Source: RGIG3013 sp045538935 (GTDB lineage: Bacteria; Bacillota; Clostridia; Oscillospirales; Acutalibacteraceae). From it: a DNA stretch of 64,000 nucleotides. The notes under the pieces were generated by a model. That model ran no database searches and had not been told where the DNA came from. It was given only the letters and a program-made list of their open reading frames with translations. Shown piece by piece: positions 15,248 to 23,871 of this stretch. Both the position numbers and the translations under genes were made by a program. Numbering within the stretch: position 1 is the stretch's first letter; each line of letters starts with the position of its first letter. The DNA is taken from NCBI GenBank assembly GCA_045538935.1, contig JAZQEI010000027.1:139959-203958 (forward strand), written 5' to 3'.

Positions 15248-15582
15248 TATTCTGCACTTATAAGTTCGTTAACAATAACACAAATATCAAAGGCAGATTT
15301 TTCGCTTACAATAAGGTTAATTTGCTTTTGTTTTGCAGCATCGATAATATCTTGCTCGGGCATCACACCTTCAGCAAACACAACACAAGCAACATCTGCT
15401 AGCGATGCAACTGCCAAAACATTTATATTTGACATAATGGTAATCCAAGCGTCTGTATCTTTAGCTTTGCCCATTACCCAACTAAGTAAATCACCGACAT
15501 AACCAGACGAAATATCACGCTCGGGATCTGGCAAAACAATAGCCTTAAAACCATCTATATTTGCTAAACTTGATACCTTCAT
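15247..15582 (-). CDS. DRTGG-domain protein (second copy)
   Basis: A 111-residue protein made of a single DRTGG-like domain: an alpha/beta core with VASLADVACVVFAEGVMPEQDIIDAAKQKQINLIVS, where the strand-turn resembles the domain near CBS and phosphotransacetylase modules. It is related to the gene at 17328 in the same operon. ATG at 15582 is preferred over the TTG just before it. It sits between the HydS-like gene and the PHP gene. The ligand is unknown; ligand-sensing or a partner-binding role is inferred. Confidence 0.75.
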   Translation of the reverse strand: MKVSSLANIDGFKAIVLPDPERDISSGYVGDLLSWVMGKAKDTDAWITIMSNINVLAVASLADVACVVFAEGVMPEQDIIDAAKQKQINLIVSEKSAFDICVIVNELISAE

Positions 15583-15585
15583 CAA

Positions 15586-16890
15586 CTACTCATCTCCACT
15601 GCTTGAGGCTATTGCTCCAAAGCTTTTGTAAATCTCATTAATTTTTTCTTTCATTACAAACAAACAATCGGTCTCTTTAGATTTTCCCAAAACAACATCT
15701 TCTGCATGTGCTTTGCAAGTTGGGGCACCACAAGCGCCACAGTCAAGCCCTGGAAGTTGTTCGCACATTTTTTGAATACTGCTTAACATCTGCATCGCCT
15801 TGTCGCGATCGCTGCTTAATTGCATTACCTTAGACCAACTAAGTGAACTGGTCCATAAATTATCGGTTGGAATATCTTCATAGCTATTGCACTCAATATC
15901 AGCACTTGAAACCGGCAAATACCTTCTTAAATTATGAAGTCTGGCTTTTGCAATATACGGGTTTTCTACAGTTAATGTTCCGCCAAAGCAACCACCATGA
16001 CAAGCATTAAGTTCTACAAACTCTAAACCGGAAATATTCTCGTTTTCTATTTCTTCCAGTACTTTTATAGCGTTTTTTACGCCATCGGCGGCAAGATATT
16101 TACTATTATAAATTGCCGATGCTTCTCCACCCGTGCCAGCCCAGCTAATACCTGTTCTGCCGCTTTGTCTTAATGGCTTTAACTCATCTGTGCTACGCAT
16201 TGCGCTTACAAGTTTTTTATAAATTTGTTCGATAGCTAAAACGGCATCTACACTGCTTTTTTCTATGCCAATCGGTTGTTTTATATAGCTAACCTTTGCG
16301 GGACACGGGCTTATAAAGAACACACCTATATCGCTATCTTTAAGTTCCGGATGTTCTTTTTTGGCATTTGCACGCGCAATTTTTGCAGCGAGTTCAACAG
16401 GTGGTAATAGAGGTAAAACATTATCACGCAAAAGCGGAAAACGAGCACTTATAAGTCGGCAAATAACCGGACATGCTGAACTTATAACCGGCTTTTTTAT
16501 GCCCGGCTTTTTTAAGTATGCTCTTGTAAACTCGGTTATATATTCAGCCGCACGGGCAACCTCATACACACTGTCAAAACCGCACTTTAATAAACCGTTC
16601 AAAATATAATCAGTATCATCAAGATTATCAAACTGACCATATAAAGCGGGTGCCGGTAAAGCTATTTTATATTTATAATCTTCTATAACAGATATTGGAT
16701 CATACACAGCATATTTTGCATTAGTAGGACAAATTCTAATACATTCGCCGCAGTCAATACATCTGTCCGAATTTATGTAAGCCTTAGAGTCTTTAACCCT
16801 TATGGCTTCGGTTGGGCAACTTTTCACACAATGCGTGCAGCCCGCGCATTTATCGGTTCTTAATGACACCGAATGAACAAACTGTGACAT
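15586..16890 (-). CDS. HydS-like sensory [FeFe] hydrogenase homologue
   Basis: A 434-residue iron-sulfur protein. The N-terminus has two ferredoxin motifs (CAGCTHCVKSCP, CIDCGECIRICP). A degenerate hydrogenase H-domain follows with loops SSACPVIC (about 140), ISPCPAKVSY (about 215) and NACHGGCFGG (about 318), which keep the cluster-binding cysteines but not the full TSCCP/MPC signatures. The C-terminus has an Fe-S domain (LDCGACGAPTCKAHAEDV with a later Cys). This matches putative sensory hydrogenases, but the usual PAS domain is absent. The flanking RsbW-like ATPase and DRTGG genes support a regulatory role; catalytic H2 production is unlikely to be its main job. Confidence 0.85.
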   Translation of the reverse strand: MSQFVHSVSLRTDKCAGCTHCVKSCPTEAIRVKDSKAYINSDRCIDCGECIRICPTNAKYAVYDPISVIEDYKYKIALPAPALYGQFDNLDDTDYILNGLLKCGFDSVYEVARAAEYITEFTRAYLKKPGIKKPVISSACPVICRLISARFPLLRDNVLPLLPPVELAAKIARANAKKEHPELKDSDIGVFFISPCPAKVSYIKQPIGIEKSSVDAVLAIEQIYKKLVSAMRSTDELKPLRQSGRTGISWAGTGGEASAIYNSKYLAADGVKNAIKVLEEIENENISGLEFVELNACHGGCFGGTLTVENPYIAKARLHNLRRYLPVSSADIECNSYEDIPTDNLWTSSLSWSKVMQLSSDRDKAMQMLSSIQKMCEQLPGLDCGACGAPTCKAHAEDVVLGKSKETDCLFVMKEKINEIYKSFGAIASSSGDE

Positions 16891-16912
16891 TGTTCTTCCC
16901 CCTTAATATTTT

Positions 16913-17327
<415 letters not shown>

Positions 17328-17335
<8 letters not shown>

Positions 17336-17684
17336 AGTCTACACTCCCTCCGGTAAGACCATTAGCATACAAAAGACCGCAGGCTAAATACATTCTGTGT
17401 GCGCTCTTCATTACAACAATGCCCGCATCTTTTGCAAGCTCAATAATATCTTGACTTGGCTCTTTGCCTCTTACAAATACTATGCAACGCATATCCATCA
17501 TAATAGCAGTTCTTACAACCTGTGGATTTGCAAGACCGGTAAGTAAAACAGCTTGATCTTTTACATAGGCCAAAACATCACTCATCATATCGCTTCCACA
17601 AGCTGAAAGTACCTCATTTTCAAGGTTGTCTTCACCGCATAAAATTTCGGCATCTAAAAGCTCTGCTATTCTCTTAATTTTCAT
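17328..17684 (-). CDS. DRTGG-domain protein (first copy)
   Basis: First gene of the HydS-like operon, 118 residues, a single DRTGG-like domain (MKIKRIAELLDAEILCGEDNLENEV, then VLAYVKDQAVLLTGLANPQVVRTA and CIVFVRGKEPSQDIIELAKDAGIVVM). It shares its plan with the copy at 15247, with the two genes flanking the RsbW-like and HydS-like genes. ATG at 17684 is chosen since GGGAG sits 9 bases upstream; longer in-frame starts lie in the leader. TATAAT-like sequences in the leader suggest a promoter at about 17720-17755. Confidence 0.75.
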
Positions 17685-17788
17685 AAAATTCATCTCCCAA
17701 AAGTTGCTTTGACTTTTTAACATTATAGAAAGGTTATCTTTTATGTAATTATACAACATTTGTTATAAAATTTCTACCTTTTTTACAC

Positions 17789-17831
17789 AAAAAATTGCAA
17801 AACAGCAAATTCTGCCATCTTGCAATTTTTT
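17789..17831 (-). terminator. Terminator of the ctsR-clpC operon
   Basis: A 12-bp stem (17789-17800 with 17820-17831) with a 19-base loop that can fold further. On the minus strand it ends in TTTTTT just after the clpC stop. Confidence 0.7.
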
Positions 17832-17838
17832 AATACAA

Positions 17839-20283
17839 TTATTCTTTCTCAAATATAAATTGATTATTTACATAATCACATTTTACCATGCAACCGGAAG
17901 AAACAGAATTATCGAGTATTTTCTCACTCAAGACATCTTCTATTTTGGCCTGAATAGCACGTCTTAAGGGCCTTGCGCCATAAACGGGATCAAACCCTGC
18001 ACTCGCAATAGCATTAATAGCCTCTTTAGTAAACTGAATTTCAATATTCAGTTCTTTAAGCCTTATTTTTAATGTTTCGAGCATTTTTTCTGCTATTTTA
18101 CCAATATCATCTGTACTAAGCTTATGGAAAACTATAATATCGTCTACCCTATTTAAAAACTCTGGTCTAAAGGTGTTTTTAAGTTCTAATGTTACAGACT
18201 CTTTGATTTGCTCATATGACTGTTCATCGTTTTCGATATCGCTAAAACCTAGTGATGATTTTTTGTCGGTGATTAAACGCGCACCAACGTTAGAGGTCAT
18301 AATTATTACAGTATTTTTAAAGTTAACCTTACGACCGGTTGAATCGGTTAAAATTCCATCATCAAGAATTTGTAAAAGCACATTAAACACATCGGGATGT
18401 GCTTTTTCAATTTCATCAAACAATATTACAGAATATGGTGTTCTTCTAACCTTTTCGGTTAACTGTCCGCCCTCTTCGTATCCGACATATCCGGGTGGGG
18501 ATCCGATAAGCTTAGATACCGTGTGTTTTTCCATATATTCAGACATATCAAGCCTAATCATTGCAGTTTCTGAGCCGAACATTGCTTGTGCCAATGCTTT
18601 ACAAAGCTCGGTTTTGCCTACACCCGTAGGGCCTAAAAATATGAACGAACCAATAGGGCGTTTAGGGTCTTTTAAACCAACTCTGCCTCTACGAATTGCG
18701 CGAGCAACAGCCGAAACGGCCTCACTTTGCCCAACAATTCTTTGGTGCAAAATATTTTCCATATTTAACAGTCGTTCGCTTTCTGCTTTGTTAAGATCAG
18801 TTACGGGAATACCGGTCCATTCCGATACGATTTCTGATATTTGCACTTCAGTAACCTTGTTTTTGATTTTTGAATTATCGTTATTCCACTTATTACGCTC
18901 TTGCTCAAGCTGTTCAGAAAGTTCGCGCTCTTTATCTCTTAACTTTGCAGCAGTTTCAAAATCTTGAGAATCTATGGCGTTGTTTTTGTCGATTTCTGTT
19001 TGTTTAATTTGGCTTTCCAAACTTTTTAGCTCGTCTGGTGCCGTGAATTTAAGCATTCTAACCTTAGATGCCGCTTCGTCAATTAAATCTATAGCTTTAT
19101 CGGGCAAATACCTATCAGAAATATATCGCGACGACAATTTAACTGCGGCATCTACCGCAGAATCGGTTATCTCAACATTATGGTGCTCTTCGTATTTTTG
19201 CTTTAGTCCCTGCAAAATTAAAACAGCATCATCTACGGTTGGCTCGGCTACTGTTACAGGTTGAAAACGGCGTTCTAGGGCAGCATCCTTTTCTATGTGC
19301 ATTCGGTATTCGCTTAGTGTTGTTGCACCTATTATTTGTAAATCTCCACGCGCTAACGATGGCTTTAAAATATTAGCTGCATCGGTTGAGCCCTCGGCAG
19401 AACCAGCACCCACAATTGTGTGAACTTCGTCAATAAAAAGTATAATATTATCTGATGCAGCCACTTCATCAATTATACCCTTAATACGCTCTTCAAAATC
19501 ACCCCTGTATTTCGTTCCGGCAACCATACCTGTTAAATCTAAAGATATAAGTCGTTTGTCTTTTAAAATTTCGGGTGCGTCACCGCTTATAATTTTTAAT
19601 GCCAGTCCTTCGGCTATTGCGGTTTTACCAACTCCGGGCTCGCCAATAAGACAAGGGTTATTCTTGGTTCTGCGGCACAGTATTTGTATAACTCTGTCAA
19701 TTTCCTTGCTTCTGCCTATAACCGGATCTATTTTTCCATCTTTAGCATCGGCTGTTAAATCGCGTCCGAATTTATCAACAAGATCTGTTTTTACAGGACC
19801 CTTGGGCATTTTAGAAGACTTAGAGCCATCAGTATAATTTGAGCCACTTTGACTTTTTACTATATCGTTTTTTATTGACTCAATATCTGCGCCTAACTCA
19901 CCCAAAACATTAACTGCATAGCTATCTTTTTCAAAAATAATGGCAATAAGCAAATGTTCTGTGCCGGCATTATTGCTTTTGGCAACATTAGCCGTTCTTA
20001 CAGCATTTTCTATTACCCGTTTAGACTTGGGCGTAAAATCTGACGGGTCAAGATTGGTTTCGTTGCCCTTTCCTATAGAATCAACTATTAATTGCTCTAC
20101 ATTCTGTACCGATATGCTGTACTTGCTTAATATTACTGCGGCTACTCCGCTTCCCTCTTTTAATAACCCTAGCAGTATATGTTCGGTACCAACATATGTG
20201 TGTCCGAGCATTTTTGCAGAATTTATTGCGAGATTAAGTGCTTCGTTAGCTTTTGGAGTAAAGCCACTAAAGTTATATTTCAT
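17839..20283 (-). CDS. clpC: ATP-dependent Clp protease ATP-binding subunit ClpC
   Basis: An 814-residue Hsp100 unfoldase that feeds proteins, including arginine-phosphorylated ones, to ClpP. Two N-terminal Clp repeats (to about 145), AAA domain 1 with GEPGVGKTAIAEG and IILFIDEVHTIVGAG, a middle region with a UVR-like motif (DSQDFETAAKLRDKERELSEQL), AAA domain 2 with GPTGVGKTELCKAL and VILFDEIEKAHPDVF, and the D2-small domain. All catalytic motifs are intact. It is the last gene of the ctsR-mcsA-mcsB-clpC operon, starting 5 bases after mcsB, and is controlled by CtsR boxes at the operon head. Confidence 0.97.
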   Translation of the reverse strand: MKYNFSGFTPKANEALNLAINSAKMLGHTYVGTEHILLGLLKEGSGVAAVILSKYSISVQNVEQLIVDSIGKGNETNLDPSDFTPKSKRVIENAVRTANVAKSNNAGTEHLLIAIIFEKDSYAVNVLGELGADIESIKNDIVKSQSGSNYTDGSKSSKMPKGPVKTDLVDKFGRDLTADAKDGKIDPVIGRSKEIDRVIQILCRRTKNNPCLIGEPGVGKTAIAEGLALKIISGDAPEILKDKRLISLDLTGMVAGTKYRGDFEERIKGIIDEVAASDNIILFIDEVHTIVGAGSAEGSTDAANILKPSLARGDLQIIGATTLSEYRMHIEKDAALERRFQPVTVAEPTVDDAVLILQGLKQKYEEHHNVEITDSAVDAAVKLSSRYISDRYLPDKAIDLIDEAASKVRMLKFTAPDELKSLESQIKQTEIDKNNAIDSQDFETAAKLRDKERELSEQLEQERNKWNNDNSKIKNKVTEVQISEIVSEWTGIPVTDLNKAESERLLNMENILHQRIVGQSEAVSAVARAIRRGRVGLKDPKRPIGSFIFLGPTGVGKTELCKALAQAMFGSETAMIRLDMSEYMEKHTVSKLIGSPPGYVGYEEGGQLTEKVRRTPYSVILFDEIEKAHPDVFNVLLQILDDGILTDSTGRKVNFKNTVIIMTSNVGARLITDKKSSLGFSDIENDEQSYEQIKESVTLELKNTFRPEFLNRVDDIIVFHKLSTDDIGKIAEKMLETLKIRLKELNIEIQFTKEAINAIASAGFDPVYGARPLRRAIQAKIEDVLSEKILDNSVSSGCMVKCDYVNNQFIFEKE

Positions 20284-20288
20284 ATATA

Positions 20289-21302
20289 CTATACCTCTTT
20301 ATTCATAATTTTAGAAACAAATTCTGCACGAGTAATATCGCGCTCTTCAAAGGTCATATTGCCATATTTTTTTTGCAGCATATACGGCTGACCCTCTATC
20401 ATAAGTCTAACGGGAAGTTCTTTTTCGTTATCTAAAATTCCCATAGAAATACCCAGTTTTATCTGTGATAAAAGCGACATCATTTCATCACTCGATAATA
20501 TTTTACAACACATTAATGTTCCTTTAGCTCTTAAAACAGCGTCCTCAAGCTTTATTCTGGGTATGCTTTCTCTTGCCTCTTTTTCTTTGGCAACAATTTG
20601 CATTGCAATAGACTTCAAATTATCTATGGCATTTTGTTCACTAATTCCAAGAGTAATTTGATTAGATAACTGATATAACGCCGCCTTTGACTGACTTCCC
20701 TCGCCATATATGCCTCTAACCGTTAGTCCTATTTTGTTTACAGAATCGGCTATTTTGCCTATTTGGCCGCTCATTTGCAATGCCGGCAAGTGAAGCATAA
20801 AAGAAGCCCGCATACCTATGCCTAAATTTGTCGGGCATTCGGTTAGATAACCGAGTCGTTTATCAAAAGCTATTTTTAAATTTTCGGATAATGCGTTATC
20901 AATGCTGTCTGCGGTCTTAAAACACTCATCAATATTTGCTCCGCTCATTACAACCTGTATTCTTATATGGTCTTCCTCTCCAACCATAACACTAACAGAT
21001 TCGTCGTTAGACAATATAAGCCCTCTGCTATTTGAGTTTTCGCAAAACGCGGGACTAATAACATGGCGCTCGACCATAGCAGCTTTTTCAGTGTCGGGAA
21101 CAGAATCCATATCTATAAACTTTAGTTTTCCCACATTTTCCGGCAAATTATCAGGCATGGCATTTTTAACCAAATCACAAAGCGACTTAAATCCTGTTTG
21201 ATCTAAACCAGAAGGAAAAGGAATATCTTCTATATTTCGCGCAAGTCTTATGCGACTGCTGACTATTATGTCGTCGTTGCACTGTAAATACCAACTACTC
21301 AT
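20289..21302 (-). CDS. mcsB: Protein-arginine kinase McsB
   Basis: McsB phosphorylates arginines on misfolded proteins and on CtsR, marking them for ClpC. The 337-residue protein has the guanido-kinase fold: SSRIRLARNIEDIPFP near residue 15, VMVGEEDHIRIQ near 105, the catalytic Cys in LTECPTNLGIGMRASFMLHLP near 155, and a C-terminal kinase tail. Length is a little below the usual 350. It lies between mcsA (1 base apart) and clpC. Confidence 0.95.
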   Translation of the reverse strand: MSSWYLQCNDDIIVSSRIRLARNIEDIPFPSGLDQTGFKSLCDLVKNAMPDNLPENVGKLKFIDMDSVPDTEKAAMVERHVISPAFCENSNSRGLILSNDESVSVMVGEEDHIRIQVVMSGANIDECFKTADSIDNALSENLKIAFDKRLGYLTECPTNLGIGMRASFMLHLPALQMSGQIGKIADSVNKIGLTVRGIYGEGSQSKAALYQLSNQITLGISEQNAIDNLKSIAMQIVAKEKEARESIPRIKLEDAVLRAKGTLMCCKILSSDEMMSLLSQIKLGISMGILDNEKELPVRLMIEGQPYMLQKKYGNMTFEERDITRAEFVSKIMNKEV

Positions 21303-21303
21303 T

Positions 21304-21807
21304 TTACTTTTCCTCCTGTTCTAATATTCTGATTTCGTCTCTTATTTTTGCCGCAAGTTCGTATTCTTCTTTTTCAATATGATTTTTAAGAGTTTCCTTT
21401 AGCTCGGCTATCTTTTTCTCTTTAGTATTTTGTACCGCTACAAGAGTAGTTGTTTTAGCCTCAGCTGTAGGATGTTTTCCCATATGCACTGTACTACCGT
21501 GTACTCTTTTAATATATGGAACCAGCTCATCAAAAAATACGCTGTAGCAATTCGGACACCCGGCTTTACCACTCTTGGCAATGTGTGAAAACGAAGTTCC
21601 ACATATGTTACAAGTTTTAGTTGGAGCAGTGGCGCCTGTGTTTAAAAGTTCGCTAAACATAGAAGAAAACATATTTGCAAGTGAGTTTTGCTTTTCGGAA
21701 TGATTTGCCGCACAAAACTGACAAAGATGTTTGGTGGTTGAAACTCCATTTATAATAGTGTGTATATGTGTTGTTGCAGTGTTTTTTCCGCATTTTTCGC
21801 AAAGCAT
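21304..21807 (-). CDS. mcsA: McsA, activator of McsB kinase
   Basis: A 167-residue zinc-binding adaptor of the McsB kinase. Four CXXC pairs are visible (MLCEKCGKN, CQFCAANH, CNICGTSF, CPNCYSVF), and the C-terminal UVR motif (HIEKEEYELAAKIRDEIRIL) matches that of ClpC. ATG at 21807 is chosen because AAAGGA precedes it and the protein then begins with the first zinc pair; a longer TTG-started form is less likely. Confidence 0.93.
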   Translation of the reverse strand: MLCEKCGKNTATTHIHTIINGVSTTKHLCQFCAANHSEKQNSLANMFSSMFSELLNTGATAPTKTCNICGTSFSHIAKSGKAGCPNCYSVFFDELVPYIKRVHGSTVHMGKHPTAEAKTTTLVAVQNTKEKKIAELKETLKNHIEKEEYELAAKIRDEIRILEQEEK

Positions 21808-21808
21808 A

Positions 21809-22276
21809 TTATCTATTTCCTTTCTCAAGTTCGCATATAAGCATTTGTTTTAATATTGCCGCACGTAAATAGTCACGATATTCTACCGGCGCATTTTTAA
21901 GTACAGTTGGTGAAGTTGCCGCTACCATAAGACGAGAAGTATCCGGTTTTACAAGGCCTGACGACACACAATTTTCTATTACAATGCGTGCAACCATTGG
22001 GTCAACCGTTTGTCCTAGCGAATTTATTATATGCATAATAGCCGACGACCGATTCATTTGTATTCGTGTAATTTTAATATATCCTCCGCCGCCACGTCTA
22101 CTTTCTATAATAAATCCGTGCTCAGGTGTGAATCTAGACGACAAAACATAGTTAATCTGACTTGGTACGCAGCCAAGTGCCGATGCAAGCTCGTTACGTT
22201 GTATTTCTGCTGTATGTTTATCTGACTCTTCTATAAGTTCTAATATTCTTTTTGCTATTATGTCACTTAAATGCAT
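21809..22276 (-). CDS. ctsR: Class III stress gene repressor CtsR
   Basis: CtsR represses clp genes at normal temperature. The 155-residue protein has the N-terminal winged helix (LSDIIAKRILELI, VPSQINYVL), the glycine-rich heat-sensing wing (ESRRGGGGYIKI) and the C-terminal dimerisation domain where McsB phosphorylation occurs. It is the first gene of its operon with GGAGG at the start. Two CtsR-box copies flank the promoter upstream, so the operon is autoregulated. Confidence 0.95.
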   Translation of the reverse strand: MHLSDIIAKRILELIEESDKHTAEIQRNELASALGCVPSQINYVLSSRFTPEHGFIIESRRGGGGYIKITRIQMNRSSAIMHIINSLGQTVDPMVARIVIENCVSSGLVKPDTSRLMVAATSPTVLKNAPVEYRDYLRAAILKQMLICELEKGNR

Positions 22277-22287
22277 AGATATCCTCC

Positions 22288-22310
22288 ATAGTGTTTGACT
22301 TTTACTGACC
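22288..22310 (+). promoter_or_regulatory. CtsR operator, downstream copy
   Basis: Contains TTTGACT-TTT-ACTGACC, the tandem heptad arrangement (heptad, 3 bases, heptad) of the CtsR box. It lies between the predicted start and the ctsR start codon. Exact reverse complement of 22335-22357. Confidence 0.8.
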
Positions 22311-22321
22311 TTTGCAACTTT

Positions 22322-22350
22322 ATTATATATTAATGGTCAGTAAAAGTCAA
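22322..22350 (-). promoter_or_regulatory. Promoter of the ctsR-mcsA-mcsB-clpC operon
   Basis: On the minus strand TTGACT (22350-22345), exactly 17 bases, TATAAT (22327-22322). The -35 lies inside the upstream CtsR box and the start region borders the downstream box, so CtsR binding would exclude RNA polymerase. Confidence 0.85.
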
Positions 22351-22357
22351 ACACTAT
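22335..22357 (-). promoter_or_regulatory. CtsR operator, upstream copy
   Basis: A perfect reverse complement of 22288-22310 over 23 bases, containing GGTCAGT-AAA-AGTCAAA on the plus strand. It covers the -35 hexamer. Confidence 0.8.
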
Positions 22358-22445
22358 TTTAAAAAAGTTATTATTTTTTATATGTAACCCTTTTTACTTA
22401 ATCTGCATAGTATGGCAATGTAAAGAATGAAAGGAGGCAAAACAA

Positions 22446-22577
22446 ATGTGCAATAACTTCTTTGGCGGTAATAACTGCTCTTGGGTAATTATCCTTATAC
22501 TCATTCTCGTATGCTGTGGTTCCGGTAATGGCAACGGCTGTGGCTGTGACAACAACACTAACTGTGGTTGCTGCTAA
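22446..22577 (+). CDS. Small Cys/Gly/Asn-rich membrane peptide
   Basis: A 43-residue peptide. It begins MCNNFFGGNNCSW, continues with a hydrophobic stretch (VIILILILV at about 14-22), then a short tail with CC, GCGCD and CGCC, nine cysteines in all. The start ATG is preceded by a near-perfect AAGGAGG 8 bases upstream and the gene ends in a strong terminator, so it is very likely real. It resembles short high-cysteine peptides annotated in clostridial genomes as chorion-class proteins, of unknown function. An AC-N17-CATAGTATG pattern at 22387-22414 faintly resembles a sigma-K promoter, which would fit a spore-coat role (weak). It is divergent from the ctsR promoter. Confidence 0.75.
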   Translation: MCNNFFGGNNCSWVIILILILVCCGSGNGNGCGCDNNTNCGCC

Positions 22578-22590
22578 TCATCATTAAAAC

Positions 22591-22621
22591 AAAAAACTGC
22601 CGCTTAAAGCGGCAGTTTTTT
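22591..22621. terminator. Bidirectional terminator
   Basis: A perfect 13-bp stem (22591-22603 with 22609-22621; core ACTGCCGC) with runs of A and T at both ends, closing both the small peptide gene and the deacetylase operon. Confidence 0.9.
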
Positions 22622-22624
22622 GTT

Positions 22625-23458
22625 TTATACTAATTTAATTGTGCAACCCGGTTTAACCGAATAATTGTTATTTTTGTAATTAAAGAAAATTTCTATTGCT
22701 GTAGGATTATGCACCAAGGACATATCGGCGCTAAAATTCAGTAAATTAAAAGCCTTAACGTAATTATGAATTTCTATGTTGGTAGCGTACCATATATCTT
22801 CTCTACTGCCCATCTTTTCGCAAAAGTTTTCTATGACAAACCAATTTTCATTATTATCAAACTCGTAAGTATGGCCCCATAAATAAAACATTTGTGCCTC
22901 ACCTTTTACATCAAGGTTTAAAAATTTATCGCACAATTCATTAAGCCTTGAATTTTGATGATGACATGTAGTCTCAAGCCTTAGCCAATCTTTTGGAATA
23001 TCAAAACGCTCATTAGAAATTGTTGTTCTTGCATACACGATTCCGCAATTTTTTAAGGTTTCAACAACGCTATCAGAATATGTACCGTACGGATAAGCCA
23101 TTCCACGTACTACAGTGCCAAACATTTGCTCTAAGTTTTCGCGATCTTTTATTATTTGATATGCTACTGCATCATTAGGTAATAATTCTAAATGCGGATG
23201 TGTGTAAGCATGCACCGCGACCTCGTGCCCGGTATTAGAATAAAGTTCTAATACTTCTTCACGAGTCATTCTGCCTATCATTTTATCTTTTAAATTATCA
23301 TCAATATCAAACAATCCGGAGTTTATATTAAAGGTGCATTTTATACCGTATTTGTTAATTATAGACATAAATCTTACATCTTGCCTAACGCCATCGTCAT
23401 AACTTAATGTAATAGCCTTTTTAAGAAAATTCGGAAATCTTAAAAACAATGTAGTCAT
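22625..23458 (-). CDS. Polysaccharide deacetylase (NodB/CE4 family)
   Basis: A 277-residue CE4-type deacetylase removing N- or O-acetyl groups from a polysaccharide. Motif 1 is LSYDDGVRQD near residue 18, with the catalytic Asp and metal Asp. Motif 2 is HAYTHPHLELL near 82 (H-x3-H metal ligands). Later motifs are AYPYGTYSD and LWGHTYEFDN. No signal peptide is seen, so it may act on a cytoplasmic or unusually exported substrate. It is the last gene of a three-gene operon with a DUF5412 protein and a membrane protein. Confidence 0.85.
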   Translation of the reverse strand: MTTLFLRFPNFLKKAITLSYDDGVRQDVRFMSIINKYGIKCTFNINSGLFDIDDNLKDKMIGRMTREEVLELYSNTGHEVAVHAYTHPHLELLPNDAVAYQIIKDRENLEQMFGTVVRGMAYPYGTYSDSVVETLKNCGIVYARTTISNERFDIPKDWLRLETTCHHQNSRLNELCDKFLNLDVKGEAQMFYLWGHTYEFDNNENWFVIENFCEKMGSREDIWYATNIEIHNYVKAFNLLNFSADMSLVHNPTAIEIFFNYKNNNYSVKPGCTIKLV

Positions 23459-23460
23459 AA

Positions 23461-23871
23461 TTACTCCTTAGTTTTTACAAGCGAATATTCAACATCAGAT
23501 TCATCTCTCGAATCGTAAATATTATTCTTCGATAAATCCAGCATTGTGCCATTTATAGTTATTAACGAAGAGTTGTTCCAAACTACATGCGCGCTAGAAA
23601 AGTCGGTGCTCCAATAAATATTCTTAGGCTGTGCAATTTTAGAATTTGTAGTTAACTCTCCCCTAATTGCAGTACCAAGGCAATTTTCAACCTTAAATGC
23701 CTTAAGAGTATAAGCACCATCTGGAGATGTAGAAGAGAACATATACTCACCCGTAGGAACATCATCTATACTGTAAAAGAAACTGTCTATAGCATAACCT
23801 ATGCAATTACCAATAGATACAATTATGAGTAGAGCAATAAATACAGTTTTAAAAATTTTATTATTTATCAT
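23461..23871 (-). CDS. DUF5412-like membrane-anchored protein
   Basis: A 136-residue protein with an N-terminal hydrophobic anchor (about 8-27) and an extracytoplasmic domain. The pattern SPDGAYTLKAF, IRGELT, IYWSTDFSSAHVVW and SLITINGTMLDL matches the DUF5412 family, whose function is unknown. Its ATG overlaps the stop of the upstream membrane-protein gene by 4 bases and the deacetylase starts 2 bases after it, so the three are made together. I cannot name a role. Confidence 0.65.
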   Translation of the reverse strand: MINNKIFKTVFIALLIIVSIGNCIGYAIDSFFYSIDDVPTGEYMFSSTSPDGAYTLKAFKVENCLGTAIRGELTTNSKIAQPKNIYWSTDFSSAHVVWNNSSLITINGTMLDLSKNNIYDSRDESDVEYSLVKTKE

